NCBI GenBank assembly: GCA_013398175.1
Contig: VZRZ01008248.1
Coordinates: 102,566 to 166,565 of the forward strand
Source of the DNA: Climacteris rufus
Taxonomy: Eukaryota; Chordata; Aves; Passeriformes; Climacteridae
Reading direction: 5' to 3'
Length of the DNA: 64,000 bases
Made by a program: the position numbers and the translations under genes. The notes under the pieces were generated by a model, which was not told the DNA's origin, searched no databases, and worked only from the letters and a program-made list of their open reading frames with translations. Positions 46,385 through 56,594 of this stretch are shown here, one piece after another (within the stretch, counting starts at the first letter, position 1; each line of letters begins with the position of its first letter).

Positions 46385-49300
46385 TAATACCTGTATGCTA
46401 ACTGGGCAGCCTACACACACACACTGTCTGGTCAGCTGGATGAACTCTTCTGCCAGAAGAAGACATCAATCTGAAGGTCTCTCCAGTATTTAAGCACTGA
46501 TTTTCACAAAACTTGTCAGAAATACATATAGTTATTATAAATACACAGTATCTTTGAGGCTCCTGTTTCTTTGTCCAACTGGGCTGAAGTGTCCAACCAA
46601 TGGAAACCACTGAGAGAACCTGCAGAGAAACAGATGGATAGGAAGATGGGATGAACACATTAGTTTGTTTTTTTTTTTAACCTCGAGGAAAACATTAAAA
46701 AGAAAAAAGGAACCTATCAAAATGCATAGTTTGTGCTTATGAATTGTTTTCAGACTTAATTAAATTCTGATTTCTGTTCTTTACTTTGTACCATGATAAA
46801 ACAACAAAAGCTTTAGTGATTTTTATTAATTAATTTTGGTAAAAAAACGATTGGCAGAAGATGATCTGTTGTGTATAAAAATGTGAAAAGTTCTACTGAA
46901 TCTTTAAAAAATAATTTTTCTACAATAATTTTCAGAAAGATTTAAACTTTTCTCATCTTTGCATTCCAAGAAGCTGACTGAGAATTTTGCAGTGCAACTA
47001 CACTGAGTGCATTTTCTAGTTTTTGCTTCTTCACTAAATTGAGAGGAAAAAACCCTACCATCATACATTATACACTAAAATATCCTCAAGGGAGGTGATG
47101 AAGACTGTTGTTAGGGGCATTTGACTTTGATCATCTTTAGATGGAGATAAAAAAGAAAATAAGATTACCTTGGAAAATAATACATACAAAATCAGTCAGA
47201 TTGTAAAGCTTCTGATAAAACACTACTCTTGGCAAGCTACACTGGGGGAAAAAAAAAAGCAGCAGTTCCTCTGTCCCTAATGTGTATTTTTTTTAACATC
47301 TACAAATTATTTTTGACTTAGCCAAGCAGGGAGCCTACTTTCAACCCTCAATTTGAAAATCATGGAGGCTTTATAAAGTCTTCCACCTGCATCTCTTTTT
47401 TGCATCACAGTTCTTTATCCTCTAAAGGATGAAAACCCCAGCATATAAAAACTTTGTTAAGCTGTCACTATCAATAGAGTAAAAAAAAATAATGGTTGAC
47501 AAAGAAGAAACAAATTGCATCTTCGAATAAGTTTCCTTCATGCTCTTGTTAAAAGCTATAACCTCTGATGTTAACTAAATTTAACCCTTTGTGACCCTTG
47601 AGGTGGCCCTTAACCTTTCCTTTATTCTGCTTCCTGTGGTTGCTGAAGAAAACTGGCCCAGTCATTGGAAAAGCGCTCTCTGTTGCACACAAAGCCCCAG
47701 CCTGGCTGCTAGTCTGTCAGGAGGGATAGAATAGACGGGGAGGTCAGCACCTGTGCTGAGAAGCAGGTGACAGGGAACTGCTTGGACCATTCTAGGGCAA
47801 GTTGTAATAGTTTCTACCCTTTAAATATCGCACTGTAGTTTCGGGTATTCAAGGCAGCGAAGTTCACATTTCCTTTGTGAATGCAGACTTTAAACAAATT
47901 AATCTATTGCTGTTCAACTGACTGTAAAATTAGTAGATTTACTGTTGCAAAAAAAAAAAAAAAAAGGGAAAAAAAAGAAGAGAGCTTTCACTTCCACTTT
48001 AATAAGGTCACGGATGTGTCCTAGGCTGCCAACAAAAGCAGCTTTTAAAATCTTCGCAGCTGAACCCAACAACTTGCAAAGACTGTAGAACAATGTCTTC
48101 AATGTACAGTGGAAACTCCTCTCCCTACAGTCAAGATGTAAAACCAGACAGTTAAAAAACTTTCTATACTGTGAAGTTTTAACTCTAATTGCATCTCGCC
48201 CCAGGGACACACAGGCTTGCTCTATGATTAACATTTTAATAAATTCAGTCAGCCTTGCTTTTCAGGGAGCAAAATTGGTTCTTTGCCTGGATTCAGTAAA
48301 TCAGCCCAAGCAATTTAATGGCAGAACATGCATCTTCGAAAGATTTGTTTTAATTCCTACAAGAGTGGCAGATCTCAGAAATCAAACAAAACTTTCTCTG
48401 TTTCAACTATATTGTATATTCTGGCAGGCCATCAGTTAGCAGTGACCATGTACCACTCACTGCAACAGAATTTTTGGATTTGCTTTAATTTTTTGCTGTC
48501 TCTTGGAATAAAAATAGAGAAGTTTGTGTAGGAAGAGCTGTGGATGGAAAAGGAGTAAATGAGCTACTGCAGATCCAGAAATCTGGACCTACTACATACC
48601 CAGAATTTCTGTGTCCTTTAAATACGTGTTTACTCTGACGTGTTCTCTGCCATATGGCAATGCTCAGCTCAGCACAAGGGAGTTTTTCATCTGAGTTATG
48701 TGCAAAACTCTTTTATAAACACTAACAGGAAAAGGAATACTAAGGAGTGTAAAGGGGAGGCTACGGCCCCTCTCTGAACCAGGGGTCTGCAGAAACACAC
48801 AGCCACAATTATAACCAGCAGGAAGGTGGAGGGGGGCCATGCCAGCTGCCAGCAGGAGTGGGGAGTGGGGAGGAGTAAGAGACTCTCTCCAAGTGTTCCC
48901 CAAAGCTTCCCCGCTGAAATGCCCTGTGAAGGGGGGGAATTGTACAGAAAAACCAGGAAAACAGAGGTGCACAGGATAAGCAGCCCTCCAGATGCCCAGT
49001 ACTTTTATAATCACAAGTGTGCAGGATACTAATCACAGATTCAGTAATAAGAATGAAAAAACCTGCTGTCCCCCCCACTGCTACCAGTCCACGTCCAAGG
49101 GCCCCAGGCATTGCATAAACCCGACAATATCAGCAATAAATTCCTGGTGATCTTGAAAAAGTTGGCACTCTTTCAAGTTTGGCACTTGAAAAAATTTTGA
49201 CCAGATATTGAGAAGTACAGCTCCAGTTCAGGAAGCAGCAAGATATTCACTGTGGACCAAAGAAAGATCAGCCCTCCACCCAGAGCCAGCAGGTAAGAGC

Positions 49301-49824
49301 TCCTTGCAGGTGTAAGGCAGTAAGCAGCTTGCTTCCTGCTCCCACAAAGTGAAGGATGAAGTTTGACTGAAAGTAAACTGTAGCCTCGTGTTGCCTTGCT
49401 TCTTGCAGTTGTGAATGTTTTACTTTCTGGTAGCTAGTTTCACACAGTCCTTTCTGTAAACATGGCTATGTTATTGTAACTGTATCTTATCATTCACATT
49501 CCTTTCTCATGGACACAGAACTTTGATGGACAGTTCCTTTGACCACTGTAATTGAGGGAGGAAGAACTGATTTCCTCCAATGAATAGTGATTTCCAAATG
49601 TATATAAAAAATAAAGAAGGTGGGTCTTGCCCCCCTTCCTTCCTTCTCTCTGATCCTGGAAACAGGTGTCTCTGGCTCGTCCTTTCGTGGCAATACTGTG
49701 ACAGCCTCAGGTCTCCAGGTGAACACATTGTCATCCAGCTAAGGACATTCTCACTCTCTGCTGGGCATTACAAATTGCTCACTGTACCCTTAATGAATAG
49801 CTCTGGGGGGAGGTTTGAGAGGGA

Positions 49825-49912
49825 AGGTTTGAGGGTGGTGCTGGGTTGACAGTGGGACTCGATGATCTTGAAGGTCTCATCCACCTTTGATGATTCTGTG
49901 ATTCTTTGATTT
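49825..49912 (+). mobile_element. CR1 LINE tail (sense)
   Basis: 'gggactcgatgatcttgaag', 'gtctcatccacctttg' and the tail atgattctgtgattct define a short CR1 3' end. Confidence 0.8.
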
Positions 49913-52190
49913 TGAAATTAACCCCAAAGCACAGAAGGACTGGAACCAGTTTCCAGCATCCTCAGGGGGCATTGAAACCATCCCCCAATAATTGGTTGTT
50001 AATGTGGAAGAAGCTTCCCAGTAGCATCTTGAGCCTCGCATTAATTAATAACATTAATAGCATCCACACTGGCAGAGCACTACAGTGTTCATGTACAAGG
50101 GCAAGAAATCTCCCCACCCACTATCCTTTCCCCTTCTCACATGTTTGCATTTAAAATTATCTGGAGAATGAAATATCTGTGGTTTAGCACAAGGTCTAGC
50201 AGAAGAGACCTTAACATGGCACAAAAAATGATAAAGCAAAAAAAACAACTTTTCTAACCAGCTTGGGAAAGTAAATGTCAAATGGAAAAAAAAAAAAAAA
50301 GCCAGATGAAGATTTAGGAATTAAAAAGCAAATAAATGACTGAGTGTGCTGTCAGGGGTGGGCAGAAGATGATGTGCATCAGGCAAAATAGAAGGAAGAA
50401 AGTTATTATTAACTGCATTTCTTATGATAGTGTCTTTCAAATAATTAAGACCGTAGTCCCGCTGTGGCAGGCACATATAAAAACATGGCCCCAGGACAAT
50501 TACAGTGTAAACAGACATGAGACAAAGAACAAGGAGAAAGAGTACAATGAACCCCCAGAAAGATCAAGTTAATTGAGGACAAACACCATGAGAAGGCTGC
50601 ACTATTTCTTGGCACACGAAATTTAATTAAAAAGGCATGAAGTAAAACAAGCATCAGGTTTAAACTTAACAGAATTAAATAACGTGAAGAGAGAAGGAAT
50701 GCAAGTTGTACGCTCTGAAGTACCTTGCTTTCATGCAGGTAGTTTTCATCACAGTGAAGAGGATTATTAGCTTTATTGCTGCTACTAACACTGCTGAAAA
50801 TTATCTGTCTTACGGGGATGGTTCTCGGAGCGCCAATAGTGGCTAACTGCAAGCAGGGCTGCTGACAATCTCTCTTCTAATGCATATTGCAGAGCTGATG
50901 ATGAAAAAAAAATCTCTTCAGGCTTCAGCTCTGCCAAAATTTCCCTTCATGCTTATTCAAATTCCACACTTGATTTCCAGACCATGAAAAGAGCAGTAAA
51001 AACCTTTTTTGTCTTGCCTTTTCCTATTGTGGAATATTTCACTCTTCACAACTGGATACTGTAGAATTTCAATAATTTATGTTTCAATAGCATCAAACTG
51101 AGATCTGGTTTTTCAGGCATTACATTCTACTGATGTAAATGATGGCAATCCCTGCTCCCAAAGAGCTTACAACTCTAAAGGCATATAAAGCCTGAGTGAA
51201 ATAAAAAAATGCACAGAAGAGCAGGATGGAAAAACCCAGCTCTATTTGCATATAATAGGAGAAGCTACAGTTGTCATTCAGGCTCTTAACACAGCTCACC
51301 ATCTACTTGGCTAATTCTGTTATTGGCATTTTTCCAAATTCATTACTGCAGGCGAGGAGTTTTAAAGAGGATAAGGTGAAATGAATGAACTTCAGATTGT
51401 GAACTGATTTAGTAAAGTTTTCTGGGTTTGCACACAATTATCATATGATGTCTTCTGTGAAGATGGAGAGCACAAAGCAATGACAGACCTTTTTTTACAC
51501 GTGTGTATCACAATGACAGTACAAAAACAACAATCACATGAGATGAAACCAATCTAAGACAACAGTTAAGAACCGAAAGCTTTCAACCCAAAAACCTAAA
51601 GGTCAGATTTACATTGCATTTCTGGGTAGAAAAGGGGGAAGAGGAAAGAGGGGTCACTTAGCTGTGGTCTAAAGTATATAAGCTAAAAAGTTCTGGTTTT
51701 AAGCATGAAGGAGAGCAGACAAGGCCTTCCTCACAGCTGCTTCCCACAGCTTCACGTTGTACTAAATTCTGAACACAGGCACTCTTTCAGTCAGAGCGTT
51801 GTTCCAGGACCCACCCTGGCTGGCTAAACAGCATCCCTCGATAGACACGAACACCTGGGCTCTGGAAAGCCGTCCTGGGCACACGCTGCCTCTGCAGAGC
51901 CACAGGAGAACAGCAAACTCCCACGCCGCTCAGTGGCTGACTCCCTTCGTGTGTTACTTACTGCTGTGGACACAACGTTTCACACAAATTGCAGCTCCTC
52001 TTTCCAAGATTTCTGCCTCCAAACTGGATGCAGGAGCTCGCAAACCCAAGGCAGAGCCGCCTACCAAAGAAGGTAACAAATGCCAGCGTCCCAGAGGCTT
52101 TGGGGCTGAGTCACGCCAGCCCAGCGCCGCACACGCTGCTGGCCCCTGCAGACACGGCTCTGCCGCGCCCTGCCCGCACCCCGCGGCTGC

Positions 52191-52230
52191 GGACACACGG
52201 ACACACGGACACACGGACACACGGACACAG
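52191..52230 (+). repeat. 8-bp tandem repeat (GGACACAC, five units)
   Basis: Four perfect GGACACAC units followed by GGACACAG, ending 20 bp before the CR1 copy that leads into the CpG island. Confidence 0.95.
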
Positions 52231-52249
52231 GGACTGTGTTACACAGCCC

Positions 52250-52768
52250 GCTGCGGTGCTGCATCCAGCTCTGGGGGCCCCAGCACAGGGAGGACAGGTA
52301 CCTGCTGGAGCGAGTCCAGAGGAGGGACACAAAGATGCTCTGGGGGCCACAGCACCGCTTCCATGGAGACAGGCTGAGAGAGCTGGGGCTGCACGGTCTG
52401 GAGAGAGGAAGGCTCCAGAGAGACCTTACAGCACCTTCCAGTGCCCCAAGGCGGCCTGTGAGAAAGATGGGAACAGTTTTTGGCGGGGCCTGTAGTGATA
52501 GGACAAGGTTTAAAGCTAAAAGAGGGTAGTTCTAGAATAGATGCATGGAAGAAGGTTTTTACCAGGAGGGTGGTGGAACACTGGCACAGGTTGCCCAGAT
52601 AGTGGTGGATGCCCATCCCAGGAAACATTCAAGGTCAGGACAGACAGGTGTCTGAGCGACCTGATCGAAGATGTTCCTGTTCTCCTGCAATAAGCAGGGG
52701 GATTGCAGTAGATGAGCTCTAAAGACCCCTTCTAACCCGAAACCAAACGCTATGATTGTACGCCTCAA
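52250..52768 (+). mobile_element. CR1 LINE 3' fragment, about 520 bp (sense), next to the MTIF3 CpG island
   Basis: This is the longest CR1 copy here. Landmarks are 'gctgcatccagctctggggg', 'ctggagcgagtccagaggag', 'gagagagctggggctgcac', 'gaaggtttttaccaggaggg', 'gttgcccagatagtggtgga' and the tail text 'taacccgaaaccaaacgcta'. Many CpG sites survive in its 5' half, so it is young or lies in unmethylated surroundings. The frame is interrupted. Confidence 0.9.
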
Positions 52769-52789
52769 CACACACACACACACAGAGCA

Positions 52790-53520
52790 CTGAGCAGCCC
52801 CACAGTCCCCGCTCACAGCCACCAGCCAGCCCGCGGGAGCGGCCCCCGAGCGCAGCGCCGCTCCTCACAGCCACGGCCGCGCAGCCAAGGCCCAGCGGGA
52901 ACGCGCACGGCGCTGGAGCCCGGTGTGGGCACCCCGGAAACAGCAGCTCCCGGCAACGGCACGCACAGAACCGGGCACACCGCGGGCCTCGGCCGGGAGA
53001 CGCGGGAGCACACAGGGGCACGGGGAAACACGCCGGGAGCGGGCTAGGGGCACGCGCACCCCGCGCGCACCCCCGCACCCAGCACGCGCGCTCGCGCGGG
53101 CGCGTGCACGGGGCGGGGCCGGGAGGCGGGGGCGCGGNNNNNNNNNNNNNNNNNNNNNNNNNNNNNNNNNNNNNNNNNNNNNNNNNNNNNNNNNNNNNNN
53201 NNNNNNNNNNNNNNNNNNNNNNNNNNNNNNNNNNNNGGCGCCGCGGGCACGCGCGGGGAGCTCCGCGACACGCGGCCACGGCCGGGCCGGCCCCACGGCC
53301 GCGCACAGCCCTTGTGCCCTGCACAGGAAGGACGCGCACGGCAGCGGCTCCCGAGGGGTGCAGGCGGGCTCCCTGCCTCTCTCTCCCTGTGTGCCCGGAG
53401 CTGCCCGCTCCTTACAGCTCCCGCCCCGCCACACCGCGGCTGGCAAGTGACCGAAGGGCGCAAAGGGACACACGACACACACGTACCTGCCGTGCTACAC
53501 CAAGAAAAACCCGGCCATAA
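52790..53520. promoter_or_regulatory. MTIF3: CpG island, probable MTIF3 promoter and first exon
   Basis: Very GC- and CpG-rich sequence on both sides of a gap, including a GC box (gggcggggcc at 53111-53120). It is the only CpG island between LNX2 and the MTIF3 coding exons and lies about 2.9 kb before the first coding exon. That exon opens with a splice acceptor, so a non-coding first exon must lie upstream. I cannot place that exon: the plus-strand donors are weak, and part of the island is missing. Confidence 0.65.
53138..53236. other. Assembly gap (99 N) in the centre of the CpG island
   Basis: A run of N replaces the GC-rich core. The true size is unknown; first-exon and promoter sequence of MTIF3 is probably lost here. 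Confidence 0.95.
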
Positions 53521-56130
53521 GAACGGCGTTATCGTATTTCAGGCAGCTAAAGCTGGATTTGCTAGAGTTAAATAGCAACAGAGAATAAAAGAGAATAAGG
53601 GCAACACCATGTATTTAGCAGAACAAGATCCATACTTCCTTAAAATAAGCTGCTATTCCATAGCTGTGATACTGTTACTTAGTTTTAGAAGTCGGTAGCT
53701 GAAAGGCAACCCAGGCTCCTCTGAATGGAAGATAAATTTAATTATATCATTTTATAACACAGCAATGATGCCTGGATTACAGAGCAGCTCTGCAGTGCAA
53801 TATCCAGAGCTGGTTCATGAAACCATTTTAAAAATAAGGACATCTTGGCCTTTGTGTCTGCACTGGGGGTGCACAAAGATACTTGGGTGTTGGCAGTGAG
53901 TGTTCAGTCACAGCCAAAAAAAACCCTGTTTTCACAGGGGTCATGTGTCTGGTCTGGACTTGGCAGAGGCAGAGCCCAGGGCAGGAAGGTTTTAGACTGC
54001 TGTGGATATCCTGTTATTTCTCTTCTGTGGCCTGTGGCTAGCTTGAGTTCTGGATCCAGCTGTAGCACGCAGGTGTTATCAGACTGCCCTGTTCCTGAAC
54101 TGATCTGGCACCATCTTGGAGCAGTTTGCATGGACCTTGCCCCCACTGCTGAGGTATGAAGTCCATCCCTGGCTCCTGACTGTCACCTTTTCAGAATAAG
54201 TCTGTTCACAGGCAGGCCATTTGACTTGTTCGTGTGCCAACACTGCTCAGAATTATAAATAACTCCTTATCCTTGCTGATGGTTTGCACCTTTTCTGTGC
54301 ATATGCATGCACATGGATGCATGTTCACACAATGTCATATGTGTGTGTATATATGTGTATGCATGTGTATATTTATAGAGCAGAGTCACATTCCTTCCTG
54401 GGTGAAGGAGGTCACACCCTTGCCAACTCCTCTGGAAACCAAACCACTTGTTTGGTTTCCTGTATCATCCTTGGCTTTTCCTGTGGTTGCTCCCTATTAA
54501 ACATAGAATATGAAAACTGCAGAAAATACTCACAATTTTCTCCTTATTTCGGAAGTTTTTTGTAGCTGATAGAAAATGGCTGATTTCACAGAATCACAGA
54601 ATTTCTGAAGGTTTGAACAAAATGCAAGTAATGGTCAGCTGCAGCAAAATTGCCAGGGGGATTTCATGAACCAGGGAAGAATGGGGAAAAAAAATCCAAT
54701 GGAAGAAATGTTTCAAAGATGAGTTTCAGTGGTCTTCAAGCATGGGTGTATTTGGAAGCTTGAAGTTTATACTTCATGAGTACCCTGTCAGGACAGATGC
54801 CTGTAACACTTTATTTAAATTTAAATTTTAAAGTGGGGATCTTGGACATACGAATCTGTTCCTTATTTGTCAGTACACGTATCGCAGGCAAGTCATAATT
54901 CTGTCTATTTTTCTGGTTTTTCCCCTCAAGCTTTTTTCATCATTCAAGAAGAAGGAAAATATAATTATGAGTGTTTTTATTAAGTGGTTCTGATGAAATG
55001 GTACTTAGGTACATGCTTTCTGTATATGAGATACATACATAATTTTGATGACTGGAAAAAATCAGCTCATTGTCAATAGGAATGTGCCATCCTAAATTTA
55101 ATGCTTGGGGAAAAAAGGGAAAGTCAGACAATACTCTAAATGTCTGATAAAATAGGTTTAAAGTGAAAGCACTGTTTTTGCTTTGAAGCATGTCTGAATC
55201 AGTAGAACTTGAGCCTACAGTACAGTGAAAAAACTTGTTTCTTGGTCTTTGTGTTTGTGTGCTTTAAGGTTACTGAAATAGTATTACTGCTTAATCCATA
55301 TAGGACTAAGTAATCAGTTGGATTACTTCCACAAAGTGGCATTTGGTGAACTCTGAAAAATACAGTTTGGGGTCAGTGCTTTGAGAAGCAAGTTTCATGC
55401 TAGCTATGGAAGAGTTTTCAACCCTGGGATAAACCATGTTTTCAAGTTTAGTAGCTTTTACTTTGTAATGTTTTAATGTTTTTAGGGTTTTGTGTGTCAG
55501 TCTTCATCTGTATCACCAAAGCTTTGAAATTCCAAAACCTTACAAAACACAGAGGAGCCAGACTGTAGCTGTTGGATACTGCACAAATCACAGTGTCATT
55601 CACTGTGTGATTAGGGTGGTTTGGAATTATTGTATCTTAAATGAACAACTTTCCAAAGGTGAATGTCAGCCAGGAAGAAAGTTCTGAACCAAACTCTTCA
55701 GATACTTAATGAAAAAATCTGGAACGAAGATACTGAAAGTGTGACATGCCTTTTTACTTGCCAGCAAATTCTCCCTTTTAACCCTGGCTTGTGTCTCTGT
55801 ACACAAACAAGCTGTGCAAGAGTAGATACACTTGTGAGGAGAAATGAACTAGAAGTACTGGATTCTTTAAAGGAGTTCAGGCTCAAATTTTAAGATACTG
55901 AAGGTAACATCAACTCTTAAGTTTTGCTCCTTTGTCAGATTTTCTCTCTGGGTTTAAGCCCTTTGTTACTGTAAAATGACTGTTGATTGCTCATTCTTCA
56001 TAGTAACAGCATGCATCTCTTTGAAAGAATAGTTCCAAGCACTAGGGTTTACTGAACTGGAGTCAAGGCTTTCTAATATAACTAGAAGCAGCTGACTGAT
56101 GGGGTTAACTTGTTTTTCCTTCTTCCTCAG
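53521..56130 (+). other. MTIF3: Presumed MTIF3 first intron
   Basis: AT-rich, with a small CR1 remnant near 54600 and a TG/TA-rich patch at about 54338-54375. Open frames here (104 codons or fewer) show no domains. It ends in a pyrimidine tract and CAG at 56128-56130. A further non-coding exon inside it cannot be excluded. Confidence 0.6.
54585..54620 (-). mobile_element. CR1 tail remnant, antisense
   Basis: Only 'cacagaatcacagaatttct' and a few more bases remain, the reverse complement of a CR1 tail. Confidence 0.5.
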
Positions 56131-56131
56131 A

Positions 56132-56594
56132 ATGACTGCCTTGTGCATAATGAAACATTTATGTCAAGCCACCAGAACTGAGAACAGGTATGCAAAAAGG
56201 TTCTTTGGTACTCTTCTGACACAGAGAGCACAAAACTGGTTCTTTTCTCCATTCTGGATAGTAGTACCTGACCCTAGGAAGTCAACTGCATTTGGACTTG
56301 CTCAACCATTTTGCACACGTGAAAAATCTCACACACAACCAAAAAGGAAAGCGGCATTTGGAAGCGTTGGGCGAAGAATTCCCTATCGTATTTTGCACTT
56401 AATCAACCAGGATGGAGAGAGTTTAGGAAACATGCACCGAGCAGAGGCACTCAAACTTATGGATCAGCAAGACCTGAAACTTGTTCTGCTTCGTGAGAAC
56501 GTAGAGCCTCCAGTATACAGACTAATGACTGGGCAGCAGATTCACGAAGAACAGCTTAAACGTGCAGAGAAGAAAAAAGCGAGTCCAAAGCCAG
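56132..56594 (+). CDS. MTIF3: MTIF3 coding exon 1: presequence, N-domain, linker
   Basis: The exon itself begins at 56131 after cttcctcag, with the ATG at 56132-56134, and ends before gtatgt with one base of a glycine codon. Reading past the donor gives an intronic extension to 56668, which I rejected. Confidence 0.95.

Larger units (their letters stand above)
41551..52190. other. Intergenic with scattered old repeats
   Basis: Apart from CR1 pieces (43441-43497, 46030-46384, 49825-49912) and a possible MIR (44690-44757), I see no gene, RNA gene or LTR. It holds homopolymer A runs near 47948-47965 and 50286-50300. Open frames are below 140 codons and have no domains. Confidence 0.5.

Noticed and set aside
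51799..52529. Open frames of up to 192 codons with repeated THGHTD/TDTRT text
   Set aside because: They come from the GGACACAC tandem repeat and the CR1 copy, not from a gene.
52719..53520. Long open frames of 144-254 codons through the CpG island
   Set aside because: They are kept open by GC-rich composition and by N translated as X. They cross the gap and have no domain.
56099..56131. In-frame upstream ATG extending MTIF3 by 11 codons
   Set aside because: The extension reads through the pyrimidine tract and acceptor (cttcctcag) of the intron, so the first exonic ATG at 56132 is preferred.
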